Made by a program: the position numbers and the translations under genes. A stretch of 64,000 nt of DNA, taken from assembly GCF_030503675.1 (NCBI RefSeq), contig NZ_CP129964.1, positions 1,736,001 through 1,800,000 on the forward strand, given 5' to 3'. The DNA is from Lutimonas zeaxanthinifaciens (lineage in GTDB: Bacteria; Bacteroidota; Bacteroidia; Flavobacteriales; Flavobacteriaceae). This document shows positions 43,215 to 52,409 of the stretch, in pieces; positions within the stretch are counted from its first letter, which is position 1; every line of letters starts with the position of its first letter. The notes below the pieces were generated by a model. It was not told where the DNA came from and ran no database searches. It was given only the letters and a program-made list of their open reading frames with translations.

Positions 43215-43581
43215 AATCTTCGTCGTTATAGTTATCAATGTCCCTTCGATCTTTTTTCGTGGGCCTGCCAGTTCCTTTTTTACGATAATAATCCTTGGAG
43301 TATTTCAACAATTCCTGATTTTCAAAAGCCTCCTTAGGAGTAACATCTTTTCGATAAAGATCGACAAGTTTGGCCCCGACGCGATTCTTAGGCAAATCCA
43401 GAACGATCATTTCATAATTGACCTGATTCTTTCTGATCGTCAGCTTCTCTCCATTAAAAACCTCTTTCGAGGGTTTCACGTTACTGCCATCCAGTTTTAC
43501 ATGTCCTTTCTTGCAAGCCTCGGTAGCTATACTTCTTGTTTTGTAGTACCGCGTGCACCATAAGTACTTGTCAATACGCAT
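43204..43581 (-). CDS. S4-domain RNA-binding protein (Hsp15-like)
   Basis: This 125-residue protein begins with the S4 domain (MRIDKYLWCTRYYKTRSIAT, then GHVKLDGSNVKPSKEV) and has a basic C-terminal tail (KKGTGRPTKKDRR). It resembles Hsp15/HslR, which binds ribosomes stalled with nascent chains on the 50S subunit. The acidic end EDFDF is typical of Bacteroidota members. First gene of the minus-strand block. Confidence 0.85.
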   Translation of the reverse strand: MRIDKYLWCTRYYKTRSIATEACKKGHVKLDGSNVKPSKEVFNGEKLTIRKNQVNYEMIVLDLPKNRVGAKLVDLYRKDVTPKEAFENQELLKYSKDYYRKKGTGRPTKKDRRDIDNYNDEDFDF

Positions 43582-43611
43582 TTGTTTTAAAGTCTAAATA
43601 TGAAACAAATA

Positions 43612-45123
43612 TTAATTCAAAGAAAATAAATGATCAAAGTACATCACGTCATCGTTATCCTCGGGTGATTTAACGTCAATTCTTTTTGAATTGAGTTGAA
43701 ACTTCGTCAATTCCCTTTTAGAGGAAATCCCTTCTATATCGTCAAGCGCAGCCTTCAATAAGGTTTCGTTTCTGTCACCAAAAGGTAAAATTTCATTCCA
43801 GTTCAAGGAATCATCAATTTCAATATCCGGCTCAAACCCCTGAATATAGTCACTTTGACCATCCTTGTTAAACACCTGAATACAAATTGGCTGCATTGCA
43901 TATTTATGGGCCGGATTTGCATACTCTTCTCCCAGATAGTCTCTAATCTCAGGAGTATCGTATAAAGTAAGGGATCCGACATTTTTTCCTGAAGTAGTTA
44001 AACCTATCAACTTGACTGAATTCATATATGGAAGCAGACCATTAATTACCAGTTCACTTGCCGACGCAGTACTTCCGGTAGTTAACACATATAACCTGCT
44101 TAAGGTATTCAATCTATTCACAGGTTCTTCTCCAATAACCTCCAATTGGGTATTTCTAATTTGCATCACATCCTGAAACCTGTCCTCGCTATCGTACTGT
44201 GAATGTTTTGAATTAAATTTAGTCTCATACATGATTCCGGTTCCTGCCTGGGCATAGATCATACTGCCGAGATAGGTCGTAGCCTCCCCGGATCCTCCAG
44301 AGTTAAATCTCAAATCCAGTACCAATTCATCAATTCCGGCAGCCTTAAATTCTGCAAAGACAGCATTTAACTCGTCATTATAAGAATCGCTAAATTGGTT
44401 GTATAGCAAATAACCAACTTTTTTTCCTCCGATATCATTGAAGATTTTGTAATAGTGAACAGGATTAGCCGATACAACAGCCTTAGTCATCGTTATATCT
44501 TCTGTCGGGGTCAGCACACCTTCTGATTCTGATACCAGTGAAAGCGTAGCTGTTTCATTAGCCAGTTGACCATAAACAGAATTGAAATTACCAGTATTCA
44601 TAACTGTACCATTAATAGCGTTTACGATATCTCCTCGTTTAAGGCCCGCAAGTTCTGCAGGTGAGTTTTGTTCCACTAAAAGAATAGATACAACAACAAA
44701 TCCTCCTTCGATCTCCACCGCATTTGCTGTAAATCCGAACCGGGTCCTAATACCCTGAAAAGCATTATTCTGTTCTTCATAATCATCGATGAACCAGGAA
44801 TACCTGTCCACGGCATTTGCTGCCCCAACAACGGATATATGCCTGTAACATAAATTATACATCAGATCTCTGTAATCATTATAACCATTCAAAAAGGTGT
44901 AGTAATCATCTTGATTATCATCTTTTGAGTCTGACAGGTTTGCAGAATCCTCCTGCCAGTTATACCAGGAATTTAATCCTCGCCATATAAAATCGTTAAC
45001 AGGATCATTTAAGGTAACACCATTACTTCCATTACCATTTCCCGGATCAATTACAGGATCATCATCACTACAAGAGGCGACTAAGAAAGTCAAACCTAAA
45101 AAAAGGAGGAAAAATTTTTTCAT
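43612..45123 (-). CDS. S41-family peptidase lipoprotein (paralogue 1)
   Basis: This 503-residue lipoprotein (LVASC then SDDDPVID, outer-surface signal) has a PDZ-like domain (about 140-220, with GLKRGDIVNAINGT) and a tail-specific-protease core. The catalytic serine is in TGSTASASELV and the lysine in TTSGKNVGS, 26 residues apart. It should cleave C-terminal tails or surface peptides. The gene at 45226 is a close paralogue, 102 bases away on the same strand. Confidence 0.85.
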   Translation of the reverse strand: MKKFFLLFLGLTFLVASCSDDDPVIDPGNGNGSNGVTLNDPVNDFIWRGLNSWYNWQEDSANLSDSKDDNQDDYYTFLNGYNDYRDLMYNLCYRHISVVGAANAVDRYSWFIDDYEEQNNAFQGIRTRFGFTANAVEIEGGFVVVSILLVEQNSPAELAGLKRGDIVNAINGTVMNTGNFNSVYGQLANETATLSLVSESEGVLTPTEDITMTKAVVSANPVHYYKIFNDIGGKKVGYLLYNQFSDSYNDELNAVFAEFKAAGIDELVLDLRFNSGGSGEATTYLGSMIYAQAGTGIMYETKFNSKHSQYDSEDRFQDVMQIRNTQLEVIGEEPVNRLNTLSRLYVLTTGSTASASELVINGLLPYMNSVKLIGLTTSGKNVGSLTLYDTPEIRDYLGEEYANPAHKYAMQPICIQVFNKDGQSDYIQGFEPDIEIDDSLNWNEILPFGDRNETLLKAALDDIEGISSKRELTKFQLNSKRIDVKSPEDNDDVMYFDHLFSLN

Positions 45124-45225
45124 TGTTTTTTGTTAAGGTTAAATAGAATTATTTCACTTCGTCATTTTCAATTTCCACAAAATATTTAATTTCATGAATT
45201 TTCATAAACGGAGATGATGCTACCT

Positions 45226-46737
45226 TTAGGGTTGCGCGAAAAAATCAGCATGAATATACATCTCTTTTTCGAACTTTTGATCCGGATCATCGAAATCCAG
45301 TTTTTTCGCATCTGAATGCCTTTTTACCGTTTCAGGCTTCGCAGCAAAACCCCTGATATCATCTAAAGCCGTCTTTAAAATAATTTCATTTTCATCACCA
45401 AAGGGTAGGATGTTGTCCCAGTATTGCCATTCTTTCACTTCAATATCAGGTGCAAATCCTTGCGTGTAATCACTTTCTCCAGACTTATTATAGATCTGAA
45501 ATACAATGGGCTGCATGGCGTTCTTATGACTCTGATTGGTTGATTTCGCTCTAAAATCAGTTCCAGGAGAATCATAAAGCGTTATAGACCCAACATTTTT
45601 ACCATAGGTACGAGTTCCTATAACCTTGACCGGCATAAAAGGTTTTAGACCGTTTATGATCATTTCACTTGCAGAAGCCGTACCTCCGGAGGCCAAGACA
45701 TATAATTGATTAATCGAACTTAAGCGATTAATTGATTCCTGGCCTTCTGAATCTCCTTCTGCATTATACTTGTTTAAGGTGTTGGAAAAATTATATGCCC
45801 CGTTTGAACCGCTATGCTTTGAATTAAAGATCAATTCTGCAAAGATATCTGTACCGGCTTCCGCATATATCATACTGGCCAGAAATGTCGTTGTTTCAAC
45901 AGAACCACCTCCATTCAATCGTAGATCCAAAACCAGTTCATTAATTCCTTCTGATTTAAAAAAGGCAAAAGCTTCGTTGAGCTCATCATTGTAAGAAAAA
46001 CGAAAACCATTATAAACCAAATAACCAACCTTTTTTCCGCCTACATCCTCAAATACCTTATAAAAATGCACAGGGTTATCAGCTACAACCGCACGGGTGA
46101 TAGTTTTGGAATCCAATTCTTTTAAGGAATTTCCTTCTATCTCTGCAATGGTAAAAGTTACAGTATTATCTGATAAAGAACTCATTACGCTACTGTAATT
46201 CGAAGTGTTAATACTTGTACCATTTAGCCCGCTGATGAGATCTCCTCGTTTCATCCCTGCTGTTCCGGCAGGAGAATCAGGAGATACAAATTCAAGATAC
46301 AGGATAACGTCTCCATCATTTGTAACCTGAACAGGCTGATACCTGATACCGAAGGAGGTTGTAATACCCTGAAAAGCCTTTTCCTGAACTTCATAATCCT
46401 CTATAAACCAGGAAAACCTGTCAACTGCATTTCCATCTCCAACAACACTCCAATGTTTATAACATAGTTGATACATAAAATCTTCTGCATCGTTGTAAGA
46501 ATTTAAAAATGTATGATAGTCATTTGTAATATCATCCTTGGTATCAGCAAGATTCTGAGAATCAGTTTGCCAGTTGTACCAGGAATTCATCGCCTTCCAA
46601 ACAAAATCATTAATAGGTTCATTCAGGGTAACTTCCTGGCCATCACCATTTCCTCCGCCATCAATTACGGAGTCATCATCAGTACATGAGGCTATAAACA
46701 TAGCCATTCCTAAAAACAGGGGCAACACTCTTTTCAT
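45226..46737 (-). CDS. S41-family peptidase lipoprotein (paralogue 2)
   Basis: The ATG at 46737 starts at the lipoprotein signal (MAMFIASC then TDDDSVID). Layout matches the gene at 43612: PDZ (GMKRGDLISGLNGT) and protease core with serine in SGGTASASEMI and lysine in RTYGKNVGS, 25 residues apart, the standard S41 spacing. The copies diverge in the region before the lysine and in the loop after the PDZ domain, so they may differ in substrate. Probably an old tandem duplication. Confidence 0.85.
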   Translation of the reverse strand: MKRVLPLFLGMAMFIASCTDDDSVIDGGGNGDGQEVTLNEPINDFVWKAMNSWYNWQTDSQNLADTKDDITNDYHTFLNSYNDAEDFMYQLCYKHWSVVGDGNAVDRFSWFIEDYEVQEKAFQGITTSFGIRYQPVQVTNDGDVILYLEFVSPDSPAGTAGMKRGDLISGLNGTSINTSNYSSVMSSLSDNTVTFTIAEIEGNSLKELDSKTITRAVVADNPVHFYKVFEDVGGKKVGYLVYNGFRFSYNDELNEAFAFFKSEGINELVLDLRLNGGGSVETTTFLASMIYAEAGTDIFAELIFNSKHSGSNGAYNFSNTLNKYNAEGDSEGQESINRLSSINQLYVLASGGTASASEMIINGLKPFMPVKVIGTRTYGKNVGSITLYDSPGTDFRAKSTNQSHKNAMQPIVFQIYNKSGESDYTQGFAPDIEVKEWQYWDNILPFGDENEIILKTALDDIRGFAAKPETVKRHSDAKKLDFDDPDQKFEKEMYIHADFFAQP

Positions 46738-46760
46738 TTTCAATTTTTTTATTAGCACCT

Positions 46761-46768
46761 CAAAAATA
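46761..46768 (-). promoter_or_regulatory. -7 promoter element of S41 paralogue 2
   Basis: The minus strand reads TATTTTTG, a TAnnTTTG match, 23 bases before the ATG at 46737. Confidence 0.4.
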
Positions 46769-46869
46769 ACGATTTTTTTACTTTTTTTTATTTTCTATGT
46801 AACAAAAGAGATGCCAAATCGTGTTAAAGGTGTAGCAGAATTTATAAATTGCTTTTTTTACTGAAATAA

Positions 46870-47379
46870 ATGGACCAAAAAGAATTTCTAGAAACGGTTT
46901 TACCTTTTAAAGATAAGGTGTTTCGATTGGCGAAAAGACTGCTTGTGTCTTCGGATGAAGCAGAAGATGCCACACAGGAGCTGTACTTTAAATTATGGAA
47001 AAATAAAAGTAAGATTGAGCAATATGATAATGTTGAGGCTTACGCCATGATGATGACTAAGAATTATTGTCTTGACCAGTTAAAATCAAAAAGAGCATCA
47101 AATCTGACACTGGTTCACAGTAATTATAAGGACGAATCAAGCAGGGAGGAAGAAAATTTGGAATATAAAGACAGCGCAGATATTTTAAAAATAATGATGA
47201 ACGATCTGCCCGCTAAACAAAGAATGATCATTCAGTTAAGAGATGTTGAGAATTATGAATTTCAGGAAATTGGAAAGATCATGAATATGGAACCTACTGC
47301 GATAAGGGTGGCCTTGTCGAGAGCGAGAAAAACATTAAGAGAAAAATTTATTAAAAAACAGAATTATGGAATTGGCTAA
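46870..47379 (+). CDS. ECF-type RNA polymerase sigma factor
   Basis: The 169-residue protein has region 2 (about 10-85, with SDEAEDATQELYFKLWKN) and region 4 (about 110-160, with QRMIIQLRDVENYEFQEI and AIRVALSRARKTLRE), and no region 3, as in ECF sigma factors. It would direct RNA polymerase to a small set of promoters, probably including its own. The last 14 bases overlap the next gene, typical of a sigma and its regulator. Confidence 0.9.
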   Translation: MDQKEFLETVLPFKDKVFRLAKRLLVSSDEAEDATQELYFKLWKNKSKIEQYDNVEAYAMMMTKNYCLDQLKSKRASNLTLVHSNYKDESSREEENLEYKDSADILKIMMNDLPAKQRMIIQLRDVENYEFQEIGKIMNMEPTAIRVALSRARKTLREKFIKKQNYGIG

Positions 47380-47830
47380 AATTGAAAAATTACTGGAAAA
47401 ATATTTTGAAGCTGAAACCTCATTAAAAGAGGAGGCAATTCTAAAGAATTTCTTTAACCAGGAGGACGTACCGGCACATTTAGCAGAGCATAAGGAAATG
47501 TTCAATTTCTTTAGCGCGAGTTCTACGGAGACTTCAGAAAGAAAGATTGAGTTAAAGAAACCCGTGAATTTGAACCTGAGATGGCTTTCCATAGCAGCAA
47601 TGCTCATCTTCTTCATAGGAGTCTATTCTGTTTACCAGGAAAACGAAAGAGAACAGGAAGAGGCAAGATTAGCATATATGGAAACTCAAAAGGCACTTGA
47701 GCTGATCTCTCAAAGCCTTAATAAAGGAACAGGTGCTATAGCGCAACTGGATAAATTTAACAAAGGAACTGAAGCCATGGCCCAGCTTAGAACCTTTGAG
47801 AACACGAAGAATAAAGTTTTTAATCAATAA
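47366..47830 (+). CDS. putative anti-sigma factor (membrane)
   Basis: This 154-residue protein starts within the sigma gene. It has a soluble N-terminal half (MELAKIEKLLEKYFEAETSL) and one transmembrane helix around 72-90 (RWLSIAAMLIFFIGVYSVY), then a periplasmic helical part. Overlap with an ECF sigma gene and one-span topology suggest an anti-sigma factor, though no zinc or ASD motif is seen. Confidence 0.7.
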   Translation: MELAKIEKLLEKYFEAETSLKEEAILKNFFNQEDVPAHLAEHKEMFNFFSASSTETSERKIELKKPVNLNLRWLSIAAMLIFFIGVYSVYQENEREQEEARLAYMETQKALELISQSLNKGTGAIAQLDKFNKGTEAMAQLRTFENTKNKVFNQ

Positions 47831-47857
47831 ATCTAATAAACAAGTAACAACAAAATT

Positions 47858-48379
47858 ATGAAAATCAATAAAATCATTTTAGTAGCGGTGATGGTAATGT
47901 CAGGATGGATTGCCAATGCCCAGTCACAATTCGATAAATTTGAAGATATCGAAGGCGTAACTTCAGTGGTCGTAACTCAAAAGGCATTTTCCTTAATGAG
48001 TAAGATCGGCCAGGATTCTGATGAAGAATACATGGATCTGATAAAGAACATCAATTCACTTAAGGTTTTTGCAACGGAAAGTGCAGAAGTTGCTAAGCAA
48101 ATGGAAAGCGCAGCAAAGAGTTATTTAAAGTCAGCCAACCTTGAAGAACTGATGCGTGTAAAGGATGATGGTAGCAACGTAACCATCTATGTAAAAGAAG
48201 GTAAATCTGAAGATTTTGTAAAAGAACTGTTCATGTTTGTAAAAGATAGTGACAGTACTTCAAAAGAGTCCGTAATTATTTCTTTAACCGGTGATATCGA
48301 TTTGAATCAAATAGCCAAATTGACCGATAAAATGGATCTTCCGGGCGGAGAACATTTAGAAAAGGCCAGCAAACAATAA
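47858..48379 (+). CDS. DUF4252 protein (exported)
   Basis: This 173-residue protein has a signal peptide ending in ANAQ and the DUF4252 pattern (VVTQKAFSLMSKIG, then INSLKVFATES, and LMRVKDDGSNVTIYVKEG). Members often lie in ECF sigma operons in Bacteroidota; biochemical function is unknown. It precedes a second, lipidated DUF4252 protein by 12 bases. Confidence 0.8.
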   Translation: MKINKIILVAVMVMSGWIANAQSQFDKFEDIEGVTSVVVTQKAFSLMSKIGQDSDEEYMDLIKNINSLKVFATESAEVAKQMESAAKSYLKSANLEELMRVKDDGSNVTIYVKEGKSEDFVKELFMFVKDSDSTSKESVIISLTGDIDLNQIAKLTDKMDLPGGEHLEKASKQ

Positions 48380-48391
48380 AATCTAGAAACC

Positions 48392-48943
48392 ATGAATAAC
48401 AAAATAAAGTCACTTTCAATATTCGTCATAGCAACCTTGTTCTTTGTATCCTGTAATAAGGAAATGACAATCCAGGAATACTATGTCAAAAAGCAGGAAA
48501 ACTCTAATTTCTTAGCCATCGATATCCCAGCCAGTTTGTTCAAAGTGCAGGAAAGTGCTTCGGAAGAAACAAAATCAACCATGGCCAGCATAAAGAAACT
48601 GAATGTTCTGGCATTCAAGATCAATGACGAGAACGCTGCTCAATATGCGACAGAGTACGAGGAGGTAAAAAAGATCATTAAAGGAAGTAAGTACAATGAA
48701 TTAATGCGAATGAAGCATGACAACATGAACATTGTGATCAATTACCAGGGAGAGGATGATGCTATTGATGAGTTCGTATTGTTTGCCGCCGATAATAATA
48801 AAGGATTTGCCATTGCCAGGGTTCTTGGTAATAAAATGGATCCTGCAAAGATTATGAAAATGGCAAAGGATATGGAAAATATCGATAAAGAAGGAGCCGG
48901 AGATGCACTCGGACAACTATCTGAGTTGTTTGGAGATATCTAG
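48392..48943 (+). CDS. DUF4252 lipoprotein
   Basis: This 183-residue lipoprotein (FVSC then NKEMTI, no acidic export signal) shares the DUF4252 core (IKKLNVLAFKI, then LMRMKHDNMNIVINYQGE) with its neighbour. The different anchoring suggests a pair that works together at the inner leaflet or periplasm. It ends the sigma operon before a strong terminator. Confidence 0.8.
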   Translation: MNNKIKSLSIFVIATLFFVSCNKEMTIQEYYVKKQENSNFLAIDIPASLFKVQESASEETKSTMASIKKLNVLAFKINDENAAQYATEYEEVKKIIKGSKYNELMRMKHDNMNIVINYQGEDDAIDEFVLFAADNNKGFAIARVLGNKMDPAKIMKMAKDMENIDKEGAGDALGQLSELFGDI

Positions 48944-48962
48944 GTCGGGTTTAATTTCTATC

Positions 48963-49001
48963 AAAAACTGCTTCAGCAAAGTGCTGAAGCAGTTTTTTTT
49001 T
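48963..49001 (+). terminator. terminator of the sigma operon
   Basis: A perfect 16-bp stem (AAAAACTGCTTCAGCA with its complement) and a three-base loop are followed by T9, 20 bases after the last stop. Confidence 0.9.
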
Positions 49002-49017
49002 AACCTTACTTTAACGA

Positions 49018-49046
49018 TTTGATTTCTAACATTTAATCTATATTTG
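49018..49046 (+). promoter_or_regulatory. promoter of the M1 aminopeptidase gene
   Basis: TTTG at 49018-49021 and TATATTTG at 49039-49046 with a 17-base spacer fit the Bacteroidota -33/-7 pattern. The ATG follows 31 bases later. Confidence 0.6.
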
Positions 49047-49076
49047 CGTTCTCAACAAATTAATTTTATAAAAACC

Positions 49077-51530
49077 ATGAATTTCAAAGCACTCTTGCTA
49101 TGCTTTTTTCTAAGTATAGGAATAACATTTGCTCAGGAAGCTGAGACGATCAATACTGAATACAGAGCTGAACGCGAAAAGGTTAGTGACCTGGTTCACA
49201 CTAAATTAAAAGTGGATTTTGATTTTAAAACCAGCCAGATGAATGGAGAGGCCTGGATCACATTAACACCTCACTTCTACAACGTAAATGAATTAGAACT
49301 GGATGCAAAAGCCATGCTGATTCATAAAATTACCTCCAACGGAAAGGACCTGAAGTATGAATATGATGGCAATAAACTTCAGATCAAACTTGGCAACACC
49401 TACGGAAAAGGAGAAGAATATGAAGTCTATATCAAGTACACGGCAAGGCCGGAGGAAGTTACTCAGCAGGGAAGTGCTGCTATAACCAGTGCAAAAGGAC
49501 TTTATTTTATTGACCCTCTTGAAGAGGATCCGGAAAAACCAACCCAGATCTGGACTCAGGGAGAAACAGAGGCAAGTAGCTGCTGGTTCCCAACGATCGA
49601 TTCTCCGAACCAGAAAACCTCTCAGGAGATCTATATGACCGTTCCAAATCAATATGTAACGCTGTCAAACGGATTATTGAAAGAGCAGACAAGCAATACT
49701 GACGGGACCCGAACCGATTACTGGAAGTTTGATCAAAAACACGCGCCGTATTTGTTTTTTATGGGTGTTGGTGAATTCAGTGTGGTTCAGGATAAATGGA
49801 AAAATCTTGATGTAGACTATTACGTAGAGAAAGACTACGAATCGGTTGCCAGAGGAATTTTTGGCCTGACACCCGAAATGATGGATTTCTATTCTGACTA
49901 TACGGGAGTTGAATATCCCTGGCCAAAATATGCGCAAATGGTCGGACGTGATTATGTAAGTGGAGCTATGGAAAATACAACAGCAGTATTACATGGTGAA
50001 ATGGCCTACCAGACAGCGGGAGAACTCGTAGACGATAATACCTGGGAAGCAACAATTGCTCATGAATTGTTCCATCACTGGTTCGGTGATCTTGTTACCG
50101 CAGAAAGCTGGAGTAATTTAACCATAAATGAGTCATTTGCCAATTACAGCGAATACCTATGGTTAGAGCATAAGTATGGCAGAGATCATGCGGATGCCCA
50201 CAGGTTAAAGGATGTTAAGGGATATTTGACACCTGGAAATGACCTTAAAGATCTTGTGAGATTTCATTATAACAGCAGAGAAGATATGTTTGATGCCGTT
50301 TCATATAACAAAGGTGGTTCGATCCTTCATATGCTCAGAAGTTATCTGGGAGATGAAGCCTTTAAGGCCGGTATGAATCAGTTTTTGAATGACAATATGT
50401 ACGGAACCGGAGAAGCCCATCAATTAAGGCTGGCCTTTGAGGAAGTAAGCGGAAAGGACCTGAACTGGTTTTTTAACCAATGGTACTTTGGCAATGGCCA
50501 TCCAAAACTTGATGTGAACTATGTGTATAGTGAGGATGCAAAGATTGTAACGGTTCAGATTGAACAGACTCAGGAAAATATATTTGAATTTCCGCTTGCT
50601 ATAGAAGTATTTGAAGAAGACTCCCCAAAACGATATGAAGTATGGGTGGATCAAAAGACGAATTCTTTTTCGTTTAAATATGAAAACATGCCTAAACTGG
50701 TTAATGTTGATGCAGACAGAACGCTTTTGGCTGAATTCAACGATGAAAAGTCAGTTGAAAATCTGGTGCATCTGTATAAAGTTGGGAAGAATTACGCAGA
50801 CAGAAAAGAAGCTCTTGAAAAACTGATAGCACATCAGGAAAATGAGGCCGCCTTTGAAACGTACAAAAGTGCTTTAAACGACCCGTATTACGGCCTTAGG
50901 ATCTTAGCGATTAAAAACATTGACCTTGAAGTCAATGGTGCCAAAAAAGCGATTAAATCCATTGAAGAGCTGGCAGGTAATGATCCAAAAACACTTGTAA
51001 GAGCAGCAGCTATTGATAAATTATTTATTTTGGACGGAGGTGCCTATGTAGATCTGTATCGCGTCGGATTAAAAAGTGAATCAAGTGCCGTTAAAGGAAG
51101 TTCCCTTACATCACTTTACTGGGAAGATAAGGAAGCCGCACTGGCTTATGCAGGATCGATTTCAGATAAAATGGAAAAAGAAAGCTTGAAAGAAGCCTTG
51201 ATCCCGGTTTTCATTATGGACAAAACTGAATCGGAAATGCCTTTCGTAGCAGATAATATTATTGCCGGGATGTTCTTTACTCAAGACAAAGAAAAAGCCG
51301 ATACTTATAAAGATGGTTTTCAGTGGATCGCAGCCAGCTCCAATGAAGAGGCAACCCAAAACCTGGTAGATTCTTTTGTTCAGGTGGGAAATCAGTACAA
51401 GCAATATGGTGCTGATAAAATGGCAAGACAAGTTTTACAGCAAGTGCTTGCCCTTAAAAGCGAATCTGATTATGAGAATAAAGAAACTTTGGTAAACATT
51501 GTTGAGGACGGGATAAGCCGAATAAATTAA
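49077..51530 (+). CDS. M1-family metalloaminopeptidase
   Basis: The ATG at 49077 starts the signal peptide (ALLLCFFLSIGITFAQ); an earlier start is unlikely. The enzyme has the substrate motif SGAMENTTAV, zinc motif AHELFHHWFG and the second glutamate in NESFANYSEYLW, so the active site is complete. The C-terminal third is helical HEAT-like. It removes N-terminal residues from peptides in the periplasm or outside. It stands alone between terminators. Confidence 0.92.
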   Translation: MNFKALLLCFFLSIGITFAQEAETINTEYRAEREKVSDLVHTKLKVDFDFKTSQMNGEAWITLTPHFYNVNELELDAKAMLIHKITSNGKDLKYEYDGNKLQIKLGNTYGKGEEYEVYIKYTARPEEVTQQGSAAITSAKGLYFIDPLEEDPEKPTQIWTQGETEASSCWFPTIDSPNQKTSQEIYMTVPNQYVTLSNGLLKEQTSNTDGTRTDYWKFDQKHAPYLFFMGVGEFSVVQDKWKNLDVDYYVEKDYESVARGIFGLTPEMMDFYSDYTGVEYPWPKYAQMVGRDYVSGAMENTTAVLHGEMAYQTAGELVDDNTWEATIAHELFHHWFGDLVTAESWSNLTINESFANYSEYLWLEHKYGRDHADAHRLKDVKGYLTPGNDLKDLVRFHYNSREDMFDAVSYNKGGSILHMLRSYLGDEAFKAGMNQFLNDNMYGTGEAHQLRLAFEEVSGKDLNWFFNQWYFGNGHPKLDVNYVYSEDAKIVTVQIEQTQENIFEFPLAIEVFEEDSPKRYEVWVDQKTNSFSFKYENMPKLVNVDADRTLLAEFNDEKSVENLVHLYKVGKNYADRKEALEKLIAHQENEAAFETYKSALNDPYYGLRILAIKNIDLEVNGAKKAIKSIEELAGNDPKTLVRAAAIDKLFILDGGAYVDLYRVGLKSESSAVKGSSLTSLYWEDKEAALAYAGSISDKMEKESLKEALIPVFIMDKTESEMPFVADNIIAGMFFTQDKEKADTYKDGFQWIAASSNEEATQNLVDSFVQVGNQYKQYGADKMARQVLQQVLALKSESDYENKETLVNIVEDGISRIN

Positions 51531-51555
51531 TAAGACCCCTTTTTTCAAAAAGAAT

Positions 51556-51586
51556 AACCCCTGATCGATGCATCAGGGGTTTTTTA
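51556..51586 (+). terminator. terminator after the aminopeptidase gene
   Basis: AACCCCTGAT and ATCAGGGGTT pair perfectly (10 bp) around CGATGC, followed by a T-run that runs into the end of the convergent XRE gene. Confidence 0.85.
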
Positions 51587-51970
51587 TTTGATATATTCTT
51601 TAAAAGTCCCGTTTTTAAAGAAAATTACAATCCGCTCAATATCGTTTGATATTATCTTTTCTTCTACAACTCCTTCGTTAATGTTTTCCGAAATCCCCAC
51701 ATGCGCATCTGGTTTTGAAATATTTTCCGAGATAAGGGATGCCTGCATAGGAAAGTTTCCTTTACCATTCAAAAGCCAATATAATTCAACCTCGTCGAAT
51801 TCTTTTATAACCTTCATAACAAAGTCCAGGCTTGGTTTATTCCTACCCGAAAGCAAATGAGAAATACTCGATCTGGGAACCTTAATTCTATCAGCAAAAC
51901 CAGAGGCTGACAGCTGGTAAAACTCCATGATTCTTTTAAGCCTTTCAGAAAATTCAGTGTTGTTTATCAT
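51584..51970 (-). CDS. XRE-family transcriptional regulator
   Basis: The 128-residue protein has a HTH domain at about 5-65 (QLSASGFADRIKVPRSSISHLLSGRNKPSLDFV) and a C-terminal part that probably dimerises. Its ATG is three bases from the first of four TTTACA-like palindromes. The second palindrome contains a TAnnTTTG element on the coding strand, so binding there should block its own transcription. It resembles chromosomal XRE repressors, not a phage cI with a protease tail. Confidence 0.9.
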   Translation of the reverse strand: MINNTEFSERLKRIMEFYQLSASGFADRIKVPRSSISHLLSGRNKPSLDFVMKVIKEFDEVELYWLLNGKGNFPMQASLISENISKPDAHVGISENINEGVVEEKIISNDIERIVIFFKNGTFKEYIK

Positions 51971-51972
51971 TA

Positions 51973-52010
51973 TTTACATTTGTAAAATATAATATTGTTA
52001 CAAATGTAAA
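51973..52010. promoter_or_regulatory. XRE operators 1 and 2, overlapping the -7 element
   Basis: Palindrome 1 (51973-51986, TTTACA-TT-TGTAAA) is 3 to 16 bases before the XRE ATG. Palindrome 2 (51997-52010, core TTACA-AA-TGTAA) carries TACATTTG on the minus strand. Centres are 24 bases apart. Confidence 0.65.
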
Positions 52011-52195
52011 ATTTATTATTGATTAACATAATAGTATTTATGAATTCTGCAGTATTTAAAGATAATATCATCTATTTTTTATTTAAGTAAAATTGTTTAA
52101 AAATCTGATATATATTATTTTATACAATATTTTTACTATGAATAAAAATATTTTATAAAGCCTTAGTGTCAATTCTTAATTAAACCTGCCCATCG

Positions 52196-52244
52196 TTTAC
52201 ACTTGTAAATTTTATATTCGAATAAACATGTTTACAATTGTAAT
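52196..52244. promoter_or_regulatory. XRE operators 3 and 4
   Basis: TTTACA-CT-TGTAAA is at 52196-52209 and TTTACA-AT-TGTAAT at 52231-52244, 35 bases centre to centre and about 300 bases before the lipoprotein ATG. They share the half-site of operators 1 and 2. Confidence 0.6.
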
Positions 52245-52385
52245 TTTAAACGGACTTTTGATCTTTATATTCTAATAATGGCAATAGTATAATGATATAA
52301 GTGCTGGTATGAAACCTTCCCAAAAATCTGTCAAAGTCATAACCTAAAAGATTTAAACTCAAAAGTTCCAAATAATTGTGTAGCC

Positions 52386-52409
52386 TTTACTTGACTTCAG
52401 TCAGGTAAA
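52386..52409. repeat. 11-bp inverted repeat with two-base centre
   Basis: TTTACTTGACT faces AGTCAGGTAAA with one G-T pair. It is 133 bases before the lipoprotein ATG. It could be an operator or a leader hairpin; no T-tract follows. Confidence 0.4.
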
